Source: a gamma proteobacterium L18 (GTDB lineage Bacteria; Pseudomonadota; Gammaproteobacteria; Pseudomonadales; Pseudomonadaceae). From it: DNA of 64,000 nt. The DNA lies in assembly GCA_000497835.1 (NCBI GenBank), contig KI547164.1:872093-936092 (forward strand). Reading direction: 5' to 3'. The stretch's first letter is position 1. Every line of letters starts with the position of its first letter. Both the position numbers and the translations under genes were made by a program. Below, piece after piece: positions 26,190 to 37,000 of this stretch. The notes under the pieces are model-generated. The model did no database searches and was not told the origin of the DNA. It worked only from the letters and a program-made list of their open reading frames with translations.

Positions 26190-26708
26190 TCATCGGCGAG
26201 CATTCCGGTGCCGGCGCCGCCATCGGCGCGACACCCACCAGCGCCAATACCCCTGGGTAGCCACATACCCCAGCGCCCCCATCACCACCCCTGTCACCAC
26301 CGACCCCAACAGAAAGGGCTGCCATAGCGTGGCCAACTGCCCACTCACCCATTCCCAGTTCAGATCGTCAGGCAAGCTGCGCGGCGGCGTGCCCATCAAC
26401 CAGGCACCCACTTGGTAGGTCACGTAAAACACCGGCGCCATGGTCAGCGGGTTGGTCAACCACACCAGCGCCACGGCGATCGCCAAATTGCCCCGCACCG
26501 CCGCCGCCAGCAGGGCGGCCACCAGCATCTGCAACGGGATAGGCAGAAAAGCGGCGAACAGCCCCACGCCCATCGCCCGCGAAACGCCATGGCGGTTGAG
26601 ATGCCACAGGTTGGGGTCGTGCAACAGACGCCCGAGAAAGCGTAAGGACTTGTGTCGGCGCAACAGCTCGGGGTCGGGCATGTAGCGTTTGAACAGGCTG
26701 CGCGGCAT
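26190..26708 (-). CDS. DUF2062 membrane protein
   Basis: A 172-residue inner-membrane protein of the DUF2062 family. Membrane segments are at about 45-70, 75-100 and 130-155; the conserved region is GLFAAFLPIPLQMLVAALLA followed by ALVWLTNPLTMAPVFY. The arginine-rich C-terminus is probably cytoplasmic. Function unknown. It is divergent from the comEC operon. Confidence 0.85.
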   Translation of the reverse strand: MPRSLFKRYMPDPELLRRHKSLRFLGRLLHDPNLWHLNRHGVSRAMGVGLFAAFLPIPLQMLVAALLAAAVRGNLAIAVALVWLTNPLTMAPVFYVTYQVGAWLMGTPPRSLPDDLNWEWVSGQLATLWQPFLLGSVVTGVVMGALGYVATQGYWRWWVSRRWRRRHRNARR

Positions 26709-26852
26709 GCGGGTTCTCGTGAGCGAATAAGGGGTGGCGGCAGTATGCCTGCGATTGCCTGACAGCCAGGTTCAGACTTTGTGACAAATATTTAGCGGCG
26801 TTCATTGCCCTTTGCGCGGATGCTGGCGGGCCCATGACTCAAGGATGAGTGT

Positions 26853-29075
26853 ATGCGTACCGCGATGCTGGCCCTGGCGGCTGGCCTGATCACCCTGCGC
26901 TATTTGCCTGCATTGCCCGGAACAGGGCTGTTGCTGACTGTTCTGGCCATCGGTGTCGGGTTGCTGTGGCTGCGTTGGGTGCGCGTGGGGTTGCTGATGC
27001 TGGGGCTGGCCTGGGCCTGTATTCAGGGTCAGCGCGCCCTGGATGACCGTCTGTCGCTTCAACTGGATGGCCAGACCCTGTGGGTGGAAGGGCAGGTGAC
27101 TGGCCTGCCCGACAATCAGGGTGGTTCGGTACGTTTCGAGCTCAGTGATCCGGCGTCGCGGCGTCATGAACTGCCGCGCACCTTGCGCCTCTCCTGGTTC
27201 AATGGGCCTGAGGTCAACAGCGGTGAGCGTTGGCGGCTGGCGGTGACGCTCAAGCGGCCTCGCGGTGTGGTCAATCCTGCCGGGCTGGATGCCGAAGCCT
27301 GGCTGCTGGCCCGCGGCATTGGTGCAACCGGCAGCGTCAAGGACGGTCAGCGGTTGGCGGCAGCGCAAGGCGCTTGGCGCGACACCCTGCGCCAGCGCCT
27401 GATGGCCGTTGATGCCCAGGGTTATCACGGGGTGGTGACTGCCCTGGTGTTGGGTGATGGATCTGGCATCAGCCGCGAGCAGTGGGAGGTGCTACAGGCA
27501 ACCGGCACGGTGCACCTGTTGGTGATTTCCGGCACCCATATCGGCCTGCTCGCCGGGCTGATGTACGGGTTGGTGGCGGGTTTGGCGCGCCTGGGGCTGT
27601 GGCCTCAAGCGCTGCCCTGGCTTCCGTGTGCTTGCGCGCTGGCCTTTGCTGCGGCGTGCGCCTACGGCCTGCTGGCCGGTATGCAGGTGCCGGTCCGACG
27701 GGCGTTGATCATGCTTGGGCTGGTGCTGCTATGGCGCCTGCGCTTTCGTCACCTGGGGGTGTGGTTGCCATTGCTGGCGGCGCTGAATGCGGTGTTGCTG
27801 ATCAATCCGCTGGTCAGCCTGTTGCCCGGTTTCTGGCTGTCCTTCGTGGCAGTGGCGGTGCTGATGCTGGTGTTTTCCGGGCGGCTGGGGGCCTGGCCGT
27901 GGTGGCGCGCCTGGACGCGGGCCCAGTGGCTGATGGCTGTGGGTCTGCTGCCGGCGTTGTTGGCGCTGGGGCTGCCGATCAGTCTGAGTGGGCCCCTGGC
28001 CAACCTGCTGGCGGTGCCTTGGGTCAGTATTGCCGTGTTACCCGCGACGTTGCTGGGCACTTTGCTGCTGCCGGTGCCTTGGCTGGGCGAGGGCCTGCTG
28101 TGGCTGGTGGGCGGTTCGCTAGGCTGGCTGTTCGACGGGCTGGGCTGGCTGGCCGCCTGGTTGCCAGCGTGGGTGCCGCCCACCTTGTCCTGGGGCCTGT
28201 GGTTGTTGGTGGCCATCGGCGTGCTGTTGGCGTTGTTGCCCAGTGGTGTGCCGTTGCGCCCGCTAGGGTGGCCAATGGTGCTGCTGGCGGCGCTGCCGGG
28301 ACAGGCGTCGCTGCCCTATGGGCAAGCGCAGGTCATGCAGTTGGACGTAGGGCAAGGGCTGGCGGTGGTGGTGCGCACCCGTCACCACGCCCTGCTGTAC
28401 GACGCAGGCCCGCGCACGCCGGGGCAGGATGCGGGCGAGCGCATCGTCCTGCCCAATCTGCGGGGGCAGGGGCTGCGCAGGCTGGACTTGATGCTGATCA
28501 GCCATGTCCACCTGGATCACGCCGGCGGCGCCCCGGCGGTAATGCGTGGCTTGCCGGTCGGGGCGGTCTGGAGCGGGGAGGCGGATCAGCTCCCGGCTTC
28601 CCTGGGTGCACTGCCTTGTGAGTCCGGTCGGCAGTGGCAGTGGGATGGCGTGCATTTTACCGTGTGGCGCTGGGCCGATGCGCGGGAGAGCAACCCGTCG
28701 TCCTGCGTGTTGCTGGTGGAGGCCAATGGCGAACGCCTGCTGCTGGGAGGGGATATCGACGCGGCCGCCGAGCGTGCGCTGATCGCCAGCGGCCTGGATC
28801 TGCGCGCTGACTGGTTGCAATCACCTCACCACGGCAGCCGAACGTCCTCGTCCCAGGCGCTGCTGAACGCCATGCAGCCAAAGGGGGCGTTGGTGTCGCG
28901 GGGGTATGGCAACTCATTCGGCCACCCTCATCCCCAGGTGCTGGCGCGGTATCGGGCGCAAGGCATCCAGGTGCACGACAATGCATTGCACGGCGCCTTG
29001 CACCTGCGTCTGGGGCGCTTCGAGGGGGTGGTCGGCGAGCGCGAGCGGCGACGCTTCTGGCGTGACCCGACATGA
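26853..29075 (+). CDS. comEC: ComEC/Rec2 DNA internalisation channel
   Basis: A 740-residue multi-membrane protein. An N-terminal OB-like DUF4131 region (about 30-170) comes first, then the competence channel domain (about 180-460, with LLVISGTHIGLLAGL), then a C-terminal metallo-beta-lactamase domain (about 490-730) with the metal motif HVHLDH near residue 550. The family carries one DNA strand into the cytoplasm during transformation. It is the first gene of an operon ending in murB. The start has aagga upstream. Confidence 0.93.
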   Translation: MRTAMLALAAGLITLRYLPALPGTGLLLTVLAIGVGLLWLRWVRVGLLMLGLAWACIQGQRALDDRLSLQLDGQTLWVEGQVTGLPDNQGGSVRFELSDPASRRHELPRTLRLSWFNGPEVNSGERWRLAVTLKRPRGVVNPAGLDAEAWLLARGIGATGSVKDGQRLAAAQGAWRDTLRQRLMAVDAQGYHGVVTALVLGDGSGISREQWEVLQATGTVHLLVISGTHIGLLAGLMYGLVAGLARLGLWPQALPWLPCACALAFAAACAYGLLAGMQVPVRRALIMLGLVLLWRLRFRHLGVWLPLLAALNAVLLINPLVSLLPGFWLSFVAVAVLMLVFSGRLGAWPWWRAWTRAQWLMAVGLLPALLALGLPISLSGPLANLLAVPWVSIAVLPATLLGTLLLPVPWLGEGLLWLVGGSLGWLFDGLGWLAAWLPAWVPPTLSWGLWLLVAIGVLLALLPSGVPLRPLGWPMVLLAALPGQASLPYGQAQVMQLDVGQGLAVVVRTRHHALLYDAGPRTPGQDAGERIVLPNLRGQGLRRLDLMLISHVHLDHAGGAPAVMRGLPVGAVWSGEADQLPASLGALPCESGRQWQWDGVHFTVWRWADARESNPSSCVLLVEANGERLLLGGDIDAAAERALIASGLDLRADWLQSPHHGSRTSSSQALLNAMQPKGALVSRGYGNSFGHPHPQVLARYRAQGIQVHDNALHGALHLRLGRFEGVVGERERRRFWRDPT

Positions 29076-29137
29076 CGGTCTACGACCCGCAGCCCCCCTA
29101 TGTTAGAGTGGCGGACTTTTTCGAGGGGGTCCTTACT

Positions 29138-29773
29138 GTGTGGGAATTGGTCAAATCCGGTGGCTGGATGATGTTGCCGATCATTCTGAGTTCCATCGCT
29201 GCCCTGGGCATTACCGCCGAGCGCCTGTGGACCTTGCGCGCCAGCCGCGTGACGCCGCCGCACCTGCTGGGTCAGGTATGGCGCTGGATCCGTGACAAGC
29301 AACTGGACAAGGAAAAGCTCAAGGAGCTGCGCGCCGACTCGCCCCTGGGTGAAATCCTGGCCGCGGGCCTTGCCAACTCGCGTCACGGCCGCGAAATCAT
29401 GAAGGAATGCATCGAAGAGGCTGCGGCCCGCGTCATTCATGAAATGGAGCGCTACATCAGCACCCTGGGCACCATCGCTGCCATGGCGCCGCTGCTGGGC
29501 CTGCTGGGTACCGTGCTGGGCATGATCGAGATCTTCAGTTCGTTCATGGGCACTAACATGGCCACCAACCCTGCGGTGCTGGCGGGCGGTATCTCCAAGG
29601 CGCTGGTGACCACGGCGTCGGGCCTGATCGTGGGTATCCCGGCGGTGTTCTTCCACCGTTTCCTGCAGCGTCGCATCGACGAGCTGGTGGTGGGCATGGA
29701 ACAGGAAGCGATCAAGTTGGTGGAAATGGTGCAGGGTGACCGCGAGGTCGATCTGGCCGAGGACAAAGCGTGA
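29138..29773 (+). CDS. ExbB/TolQ-family proton channel protein
   Basis: A 211-residue MotA/TolQ/ExbB protein. The N-terminal membrane segment (about 8-27) and a pair of segments at about 118-143 and 160-185 carry LGTIAAMAPLLGLLGTVLGM and ALVTTASGLIVGIPAV. With the next gene it forms a proton-driven energiser. The start is GTG after gaggggg; the in-frame ATG 22 codons earlier lies at the comEC stop and has a weaker site. Confidence 0.9.
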   Translation: MWELVKSGGWMMLPIILSSIAALGITAERLWTLRASRVTPPHLLGQVWRWIRDKQLDKEKLKELRADSPLGEILAAGLANSRHGREIMKECIEEAAARVIHEMERYISTLGTIAAMAPLLGLLGTVLGMIEIFSSFMGTNMATNPAVLAGGISKALVTTASGLIVGIPAVFFHRFLQRRIDELVVGMEQEAIKLVEMVQGDREVDLAEDKA

Positions 29774-30195
29774 AATTCCGCCGCAAGCAACGAGAGCAGA
29801 TCGACATCAACCTGGTGTCGCTGATCGACGTGGTGTTCGTGCTGCTGCTGTTCTTCGTGGTAACCACCACCTTCACCAAGCAGACCCAGTTGCGCGTCGA
29901 CCTGCCGGAAGCCGTCAGCGGCACCCCCGAGCAGGACGCCGGCAAGACCCTGGACATCGCCATCAGCGCCGACGGCGTCTACTCGGTGAACAACAAGCTG
30001 TTGCCCAAGAGTGACCTCAGCACCCTGATGGATGCCCTGCAGGCTGAATCGGCCGGCGACACCAAGCTGCCGCTGTCCATCAGCGCCGATGGCAAGACCC
30101 CGCATCAAGCGGTCATCACCGCCATGGACGCAGCCGGCAAGCTGGGCTTCAGCCATCTGAGCATGACCACCGTCGAGGCGCAGGCGAACAACTGA
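29770..30195 (+). CDS. ExbD/TolR-family protein
   Basis: A 141-residue ExbD/TolR subunit with one membrane segment (about 15-35) carrying the proton-site aspartate in [20 protein letters not shown], followed by a periplasmic domain. It overlaps exbB by 4 bp. The pair is encoded with lipid A genes, which hints at an envelope role; the partner protein is unknown. Confidence 0.92.
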   Translation: MKFRRKQREQIDINLVSLIDVVFVLLLFFVVTTTFTKQTQLRVDLPEAVSGTPEQDAGKTLDIAISADGVYSVNNKLLPKSDLSTLMDALQAESAGDTKLPLSISADGKTPHQAVITAMDAAGKLGFSHLSMTTVEAQANN

Positions 30196-31196
30196 TGGCC
30201 CTGACCGATCGCTTGTTGGCGGCCTGGTACGCCGGGCACCCGGCGCTGGCGCTGCTGCGCCCGTTGGAATGCCTGTACCGCCGCGTGGTGCAGGGCAAGC
30301 GCCAGCGCTTCCTGCGTGGCGAGGGCACGATCTATCGCTCGCCCGTGCCGGTGGTGGTGGTGGGTAATGTCACCGTGGGTGGCACCGGCAAGACCCCGCT
30401 GATTCTCTGGCTGATCGAGCATTGCCAACGCCAGGGCCTGAAGGTGGGCGTGGTCAGTCGTGGCTATGGCGCCAAGCCGCCGCAGTTGCCGTGGCGGGTA
30501 TTGCCCGATCAGGACGCCAGCCAGGCTGGGGATGAGCCACTGTTGATCGTGCAGCGCACCGGCGTGCCGCTGATGATCGACCCCGATCGCAGCCGCGCCG
30601 TGCAGGCGTTGATCGATGCCCAGCCGCTGGACCTGATCCTGTCTGACGATGGTATGCAGCATTACCGCCTGGCCCGTGACCTGGAGCTGGTGCTGATCGA
30701 CGCCGCCCGCGGCCTGGGCAATCGCCGCTGCCTGCCTGCCGGCCCGTTGCGTGAGCCCGTGGAGCGCCTGCAATCGGTGGACGCGGTGCTGTTCAACGGC
30801 GCTGCCGGTGATAGCGACGAGGGCTACGCCTTCACCTTGCAGCCCACTGCCCTGATCAATGTGCGCACCGGCGAGCGCCGTGGCCTGGACCTGTTCCCCG
30901 CTGGCCAGGCCCTGCACGCGGTGGCCGGTATCGGCAACCCGCAACGTTTCTTCAATACCCTGCAGGCGCTACACTGGCGCCCACAGGCCCACGCCTTCGC
31001 CGACCATGCCGAATACACACTGGCGGCCCTGACGTTTTCGCCGTCGCTGCCGTTGGTCATGACCGAAAAGGACGCCGTCAAATGCCGCGCCTTCGCCCGT
31101 GATGACTGGTGGTACCTGGCGGTCGACGCGCAGCCGTCGCCGGCGTTCGTTACTTGGTTGGACGGCCGCTTGCCGGCGTTGCTGGCGCGCACCTGA
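30195..31196 (+). CDS. lpxK: Tetraacyldisaccharide 4'-kinase
   Basis: A 333-residue LpxK that phosphorylates the lipid A precursor at the 4' position on the inner membrane. The P-loop is [14 protein letters not shown] (about residues 54-67), after an N-terminal amphipathic membrane-binding helix. [17 protein letters not shown] is the family signature. It overlaps exbD by one base. Confidence 0.95.
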   Translation: MALTDRLLAAWYAGHPALALLRPLECLYRRVVQGKRQRFLRGEGTIYRSPVPVVVVGNVTVGGTGKTPLILWLIEHCQRQGLKVGVVSRGYGAKPPQLPWRVLPDQDASQAGDEPLLIVQRTGVPLMIDPDRSRAVQALIDAQPLDLILSDDGMQHYRLARDLELVLIDAARGLGNRRCLPAGPLREPVERLQSVDAVLFNGAAGDSDEGYAFTLQPTALINVRTGERRGLDLFPAGQALHAVAGIGNPQRFFNTLQALHWRPQAHAFADHAEYTLAALTFSPSLPLVMTEKDAVKCRAFARDDWWYLAVDAQPSPAFVTWLDGRLPALLART

Positions 31197-31237
31197 CCCT
31201 ATTCGCTTTCACGCTGCATCTTTGCCAAGGACCCATC

Positions 31238-31423
31238 ATGGACACCAAACTGCTCGATATCCTCGCCTGCCCGATCTGCAAGGGCCCGCTGAAACTCAGC
31301 GCCGACAAGACCGAGCTGATCAGCAAAGGCGCCGGCCTTGCCTACCCGATTCGCGATGGCATCCCGGTGATGCTGGAAAGCGAAGCGCGCACCCTGACCG
31401 ACGAGGAGCGTCTGGATAAATGA
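31238..31423 (+). CDS. Trm112 family protein (YcaR)
   Basis: A 61-residue Trm112-like protein starting [18 protein letters not shown], with a single CPIC knuckle and the [16 protein letters not shown] tail. Such proteins are usually small zinc-binding or partner proteins; this gene is kept between lpxK and kdsB in many bacteria. It overlaps kdsB by 4 bp. Confidence 0.92.
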   Translation: MDTKLLDILACPICKGPLKLSADKTELISKGAGLAYPIRDGIPVMLESEARTLTDEERLDK

Positions 31424-32184
31424 GCCAGGCCTTTACCGTTGTCATTCCGGCGCGCTTTTCCTCCACGCGCCTGCCCGGCAAGCCGCTGCAACTGATCGCC
31501 GGCAAGCCGATGGTCCAGCACGTGTGGGAGCAGGCTTGCAAAAGCAGCGCCGAGCGCGTGGTGGTGGCCACTGATGATCAGCGCATCGTCGATGCGTGCC
31601 AGGCGTTCGGCGCCCAGGTGCTGCTGACCCGTGCCGATCACGAGTCGGGCACTGACCGTCTGGCCGAAGTGGCCCAGGCATTGGGCTTGTCTGCCGATGC
31701 CATCGTGGTCAATGTGCAGGGTGACGAGCCGCTGATCCCGCCGTCGGTGATCGATCAAGTGGCTGCCAACCTGGCGGCACACGCCGAAGCCGGCATGGCC
31801 ACCCTGGCTGAGCCGATCGAGGACGTGCAGTCGTTGTTCAACCCCAACGTGGTCAAAGTGGTCAGCGACCTCAATGGCCTGGCGCTGACGTTCAGCCGCG
31901 CGACGTTGCCGTGGGCGCGTGATCAGTTCGCGTCTGACCGTGACACGCTGCCTGCCGGTGTGCCGTTCCGTCGTCATATCGGCATCTACGCCTACCGTGC
32001 CGGATTCCTGCAGGACTTCGTGGCCTGGGGCCCGTGCTGGCTGGAAGAGACCGAGCGCCTGGAGCAACTGCGTGCCATGTGGCACGGCGTGCGCATCCAT
32101 GTGGCGGATGCGATCGAGCCGCCACCGGCCGGCGTGGACACCCCGCAGGACCTTGAGCGCGTCAAGCGCCTGCTGGAGGCCTGA
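31420..32184 (+). CDS. kdsB: 3-deoxy-manno-octulosonate cytidylyltransferase
   Basis: A 254-residue KdsB that makes CMP-KDO for the LPS core. The nucleotide motif is [17 protein letters not shown] at residues 6-22, and [13 protein letters not shown] and YRAGFLQDF are conserved. It is coupled to the Trm112 gene and to the phosphatase gene by overlaps. Confidence 0.96.
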   Translation: MSQAFTVVIPARFSSTRLPGKPLQLIAGKPMVQHVWEQACKSSAERVVVATDDQRIVDACQAFGAQVLLTRADHESGTDRLAEVAQALGLSADAIVVNVQGDEPLIPPSVIDQVAANLAAHAEAGMATLAEPIEDVQSLFNPNVVKVVSDLNGLALTFSRATLPWARDQFASDRDTLPAGVPFRRHIGIYAYRAGFLQDFVAWGPCWLEETERLEQLRAMWHGVRIHVADAIEPPPAGVDTPQDLERVKRLLEA

Positions 32185-32648
32185 TGCGGGTTTTGTTCGT
32201 GTGCCTGGGCAATATCTGCCGCTCGCCCACCGCCGAGGGCGTGCTGCGCCATCAATTGCGCGCAGCCGGCCTGGCCGATCAGATTGAAGTGGCGTCGGCC
32301 GGCACGGGCGACTGGCATGTGGGCAAACCGCCGGACAGCCGCACCCGTGCGGCTGCGCTGCGGCGCGGTTACGACCTGTCGGCCCAGCGGGCGCAGCAGG
32401 TCAGCGCGGCGGATTTCGGCCGTTATGACCTGATCCTGGCCATGGACGAAAGCAACCTGGGCAACCTCAAGCGCCTGCAACCTGCAGGTGCCCGTGCCGA
32501 ACTGGACCTGTTCCTGCGTCGGTACGATGGCGCGGTGGACGAAGTGCCGGATCCTTATTACGGCGGCGAGCAGGGTTTCGAGCAGGTTCTGGACCTGATC
32601 GAACAGGCGTGCCACGGCCTGGTGATTGAATTGAAGGGGCGGCTATGA
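32184..32648 (+). CDS. Low-molecular-weight protein-tyrosine phosphatase
   Basis: A 154-residue LMW-PTP. The P-loop CX5R is Cys7 to Arg13 in VCLGNICRSP, and the general acid is the first Asp of the DPYYGG segment. It sits between kdsB and murB as in other pseudomonads; the target is unknown, but envelope polysaccharide control is possible. Confidence 0.93.
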   Translation: MRVLFVCLGNICRSPTAEGVLRHQLRAAGLADQIEVASAGTGDWHVGKPPDSRTRAAALRRGYDLSAQRAQQVSAADFGRYDLILAMDESNLGNLKRLQPAGARAELDLFLRRYDGAVDEVPDPYYGGEQGFEQVLDLIEQACHGLVIELKGRL

Positions 32649-33664
32649 GCTTGCAGATCCGCGAGCGGGTGTCGCTCAAGCCGTTCAACACCTTTGGTAT
32701 TGATGTAAGCGCGCGCTGGTTCGTCGACGTCAGCGACGATGATCAGGTGCGTGCCGCCCTGGCCTGGGCTCGTGAGCATCAGGTACCCGTGTTGCCCATC
32801 GGGGGCGGTAGCAATCTGTTGCTGACCGGTGATCTGGATGTGTTGGTGATGCGCATGGCCAGCCTGGGCGTGCGGGTGCTGGCGGATGATGGTCACACGG
32901 TGGTGGTCGAGGCCCAGGCAGGCGAGCCGTGGCACCCGTTTGTCCTGCAGACGCTGGGCATGGGCTTGGCGGGTCTGGAAAACCTCAGCCTGATTCCCGG
33001 TACCGTGGGTGCGGCGCCCATGCAGAACATCGGCGCCTATGGTGTCGAGATCAAGGACGTGTTTCACGGGCTGACCGCAATGGACCGTGAAACCGGTGAG
33101 TTGCGTGACTTCAACCTGGCTGAGTGTGCCTTCAGTTACCGCGACAGCCTGTTCAAGCGCGAGCCGGGGCGTTGGTTGATTCTGCGGGTGCGTTTCAACC
33201 TCACGCGCACGGCGCATCTGCACCTGGACTACGGTCCGGTGCGTCAGCGCCTGGCAGAGCAGGGCGTCGAAGTGCCTACGCCTGCGGACGTCAGCGCGGC
33301 CATTTGCAGCATTCGTCGCGAAAAACTGCCGGATCCCGCCGAGCTGGGCAATGCCGGCAGCTTCTTCAAGAACCCGGTGGTGGCGGCGGCTGTGGCCGAG
33401 CGCATCAAGGTCGAGCACGCTGACCTGGTCGGTTACCCCCAGGCTGACGGTCAAGTGAAATTGGCGGCGGGCTGGTTGATCGAGCGGGCAGGGTGGAAGG
33501 GTTTCCGCGACGGCGATGCCGGCGTGCATCGTTTGCAGTCGCTGGTGCTGGTCAACTACGGATCGGCCACGGGCGCGCAATTGCATGCGTTGGCCATGCG
33601 TATCCAGGCGGACATTGCGCAGCGTTTTGGTGTGGCGTTGGAGATGGAGCCGAATCTGTACTGA
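32645..33664 (+). CDS. murB: UDP-N-acetylenolpyruvoylglucosamine reductase
   Basis: A 339-residue flavoprotein that makes UDP-N-acetylmuramate for peptidoglycan. FAD-binding motifs are VLPIGGGSNLLL and NLSLIPGTVGAAPMQNIGAYGVE. The catalytic serine region is LGNAGSFFKNPVV, and the C-terminal FGVALEMEPNLY carries the catalytic glutamate. It is the last gene of the operon that starts at comEC. Confidence 0.95.
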   Translation: MSLQIRERVSLKPFNTFGIDVSARWFVDVSDDDQVRAALAWAREHQVPVLPIGGGSNLLLTGDLDVLVMRMASLGVRVLADDGHTVVVEAQAGEPWHPFVLQTLGMGLAGLENLSLIPGTVGAAPMQNIGAYGVEIKDVFHGLTAMDRETGELRDFNLAECAFSYRDSLFKREPGRWLILRVRFNLTRTAHLHLDYGPVRQRLAEQGVEVPTPADVSAAICSIRREKLPDPAELGNAGSFFKNPVVAAAVAERIKVEHADLVGYPQADGQVKLAAGWLIERAGWKGFRDGDAGVHRLQSLVLVNYGSATGAQLHALAMRIQADIAQRFGVALEMEPNLY

Positions 33665-33770
33665 GCCTGTGCGGTGGGCCAACAGAACTGCGTTGCCGGC
33701 ACTGCGGTCCACCTGATACACAGAGCCCGCTCCTACGATGCAAGGCCTTGCACTTGTGGTTGGCTCAACA

Positions 33771-33839
33771 CTGTGGGAGCAAAGCTTGCTCGCGATGGCG
33801 TCAGTGCCGGCCCCTCGCGAGCAAGCTTTGCTCCCACAG
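33771..33839. repeat. REP palindrome, family B
   Basis: ctgtgggagcaaagcttgct at the left pairs with agcaagctttgctcccacag at the right around a gapped loop. It is downstream of murB. A second copy is at 60826-60921. Confidence 0.9.
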
Positions 33840-33856
33840 CGTTTACCCCGCACCTT

Positions 33857-33945
33857 TGTAGCAGCTGCCGAAGGCTGCGTCACAGGCGATGCTGTGTGTC
33901 AGCCAGTAGCGGCGTCCGTGACGCGGCCTGGCGGCCGCTGCTACA
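33857..33945. repeat. Inverted repeat, family F
   Basis: Left part tgtagcagctgccgaaggct and right part gcggcctggcggccgctgct aca, as at 18147-18233. Together with the family B element and a terminator it occupies the 373 bp between murB and rne; no gene is seen there. Confidence 0.8.
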
Positions 33946-33985
33946 GGTTGCCCAACACCATAGAATCTCCCACAGACTGCTCCAT

Positions 33986-34024
33986 AAAAAAGCCCCCGCT
34001 GCATCGCTGCAGCGGGGGCTTTTT
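33986..34024 (-). terminator. Terminator of rne
   Basis: A6, then agcccccgctgca with its inverted partner tgcagcgggggct, then T5, forming a strong bidirectional hairpin. On the minus strand it follows the rne stop by 13 bp. Confidence 0.93.
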
Positions 34025-34037
34025 CATGCTTTCAAGA

Positions 34038-37000
34038 TCAGACGAACGGCTTGTGCTCGTGCTGTTCTTCTACGGCGCGGGGCTGGTGCTCGATGACCGG
34101 CTCGGCTTCTGCGGCATGGGCAGCAGCAGCGGCTGCTGCAGCTTCGGCTTCACGCTTGCGGCGACGCACTTCACGTGGGTCGTTCGGGGCGCGGCCGTTG
34201 CTGGTCAGGGCGACCGCTGGCGCTTCGGCCACCGGTGCCTCAACCACTTCAGGCTTGGCCTCGATCACCGGCTCGGCAACCACTTCAGGCGCTGCCTTTA
34301 CAACCGGCTCAACCACCGGGGCTGGCTCGACTGGAGCGGCCTCGACCACTGGCGCTGGCGCGGCTTGTTCAACCACTTCGGCTGTTACCGGCTCAGGGGC
34401 TGGCTCAGGCTGAATGTCGACCACTGGCGCAGCCGCTTCTTCGAAGGACTTCGGCGCAGGAGCTTCAAACACTGGCGCTGGCTGCTCGACCACCGGGGCG
34501 GCGAACACTTCAGGCTCAGGCTGGGCTTCGACAACCGGAGCTGCTTCCACGACCGGCGCGGCTTCCACCACTGGGGTCACTTCCACTGGCGCTTCAGCTT
34601 CGATCACGGGCGTCACGACAACCGGTTGGTCGGCTACCACTTCAGCGTGCACGGCGGGAGCTTCGATGTGCTCTGCCGGAGCAGGAGCGGCTTCGACAAC
34701 CGGTGCAGCTTCGGTCACTTCAGGGGCGGCTTCCTGCACGGTGGCAGTGGCGCGCTCGGCCTGAACGGCGGCTTCGGCTTCGGCAGGCGCGCTGATCACG
34801 CTGCTGGCGACGGCGGCGGTTACCGCCAGGCCGGCAGCCAGTTCGGCGCCCGAGGGCTCCTGACCTTCTTCCTGACCTTCTTCGCTGCCTTCGACCACGT
34901 TGCCGTTGGCATCGCGTTGACGCTCACGACGGTTGCTGCGGCGACGCTGACCGCGGGAGCGACGACGCGGACGCTCGCCATCGGCGCCTTCCAGGTTTTC
35001 GTCCTGCAGCAGTTCTTCGTTCGGCAGCGCTTCGTCAGCAGTAGCGGCGACGGTTTCGTTCTCGGCCTGCTCAGGGCGAGGAGTGCGCGGCGCACGTTCT
35101 TCACGTGGTGCGCGCTCTTCACGCGGGGCACGTTCTTCGCGTGGTGCGCGTTCTTCACGCGGTGCACGTTCTTCGCGCGGGGCGCGCTCTTCACGTGGCC
35201 CACGCTCTTCACGAGGGACGTTTTCGTCGCGCAGTACGCGCTCTTCACGCGGTGCACGCGGCGCACGTTCTTCACGCGGCGCACGTTCTTCGCGAGGAGC
35301 ACGCTCAGGACGCTCCTCACGCACGGCCGTGGCTACGGCATCCAGCGGCTCGCGCAGTTCGCGGACCGGACGATCTTCGCGGCTGCGGCGATCTTCACGC
35401 GGGGCGCGCGGCTCGCGCGCTGGACGCGGGGCGCGTTCTTCGCGGGCGGCCGGGGCTTCGTCGCGGGCTTCGCGTGGGGCGCGCTCTTCACGCGGTGCAC
35501 GTTCTTCGCGCGGCTTGCGCTCTTCGTCGCGACGGCCATTGCGGTTGCGGCTTTGCTGACGACCGTTGCGGCGCTCTTCGTTGCGCTGTGGGCGCTCGGG
35601 AGTGGCTGGTTTCTCGACCACAACCGGGGCGGCAGGCTCTTCCTTGGTGGCGAACAGGCTGACCAGCGACTTCACCAAGCCTTTGAACAGGCTTGGCTCT
35701 GGCACCACTGGGGCCGGTGCTGCAGCCGGGGCCGGGGCGGCGACTTCGGCCGGTACCGGTGCCGAAGCGCGGGCCGGGGCGGTCTTGACCGCAGCTTCCT
35801 GGCGAACCAGGGTGCGGGTGGCGGCCACTGGCTGGACTTCTTCGACTTCGGCAGCGGCGATCTCGTAGCTCGACTGGGCGCTTTGCGCTTCCGGGCTGTC
35901 GTCACGCAGGCGCTGTACTTCGAAGTGTGGGGTTTCCAGGTGATCGTTCGGCAGGATCACGATGCGCGCACGGGTGCGCAGTTCGATCTTGGTGATCGAG
36001 TTGCGTTTTTCGTTCAGCAGGAACGCGGCAACCGGGATTGGCACCTGGGCGCGCACCTCGGCGGTACGGTCCTTCAGGGCTTCTTCTTCGATCAGGCGCA
36101 GGATGGCCAGCGACAGCGATTCGACGTCACGGATGATGCCGGTGCCGTTGCAGCGTGGGCAGACGATGCCGCTGCTTTCGCCCAGGGACGGACGCAGACG
36201 CTGACGGGACATTTCCAGCAGGCCGAAGCGCGAGATGCGGCCGATCTGCACGCGGGCACGGTCGGCTTCCAGGCATTCGCGGACTTTTTCTTCCACGGCG
36301 CGCTGGTTCTTGGCTGGGGTCATGTCGATGAAGTCGATCACGATCAGGCCGCCGATGTCACGCAGGCGCAATTGGCGAGCGATCTCTTCGGCCGCTTCCA
36401 GGTTGGTCTGCAGGGCAGTTTCTTCGATGTCGCTGCCTTTGGTGGCGCGCGCCGAGTTGATGTCGATGGACACCAGGGCTTCGGTCGGGTCGATCACGAT
36501 CGAGCCGCCCGACGGCAGTTCGACCACGCGCTGGAAGGCGGTCTCGATCTGGCTTTCGATCTGGAAGCGGTTGAACAGCGGAACGCTGTCTTCGTACAGC
36601 TTGATCTTGCTGGCGTACTGCGGCATCACCTGGCGGATGAAGGTCAGGGCTTCTTCCTGGGCTTCGACGCTGTCGATCAGCACTTCGCCGATGTCCTGGC
36701 GCAGGTAGTCGCGGATGGCGCGGATGATCACGTTGCTTTCCTGGTAGATCAGGAAAGGCGCGCAACGGTCCAGGGAGGCTTCCTTGATCGCGGTCCACAG
36801 TTGCAGCAGGTAATCCAGGTCCCACTGCATTTCTTCGCTGCTGCGGCCAAGGCCGGCAGTGCGCACGATCAGGCCCATGTCGGCCGGGGCCACCAGGCCG
36901 TTCAGCGCTTCACGCAGTTCGTTGCGCTCTTCGCCTTCGATGCGGCGCGAGATGCCACCGGCACGCGGGTTGTTGGGCATCAGCACCAGGTAACGACCGG

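Noticed and set aside
35083..35330. Regular repeats that might be a CRISPR array
   Set aside because: The 18-bp units are contiguous without spacers and encode PREERA in frame with rne.
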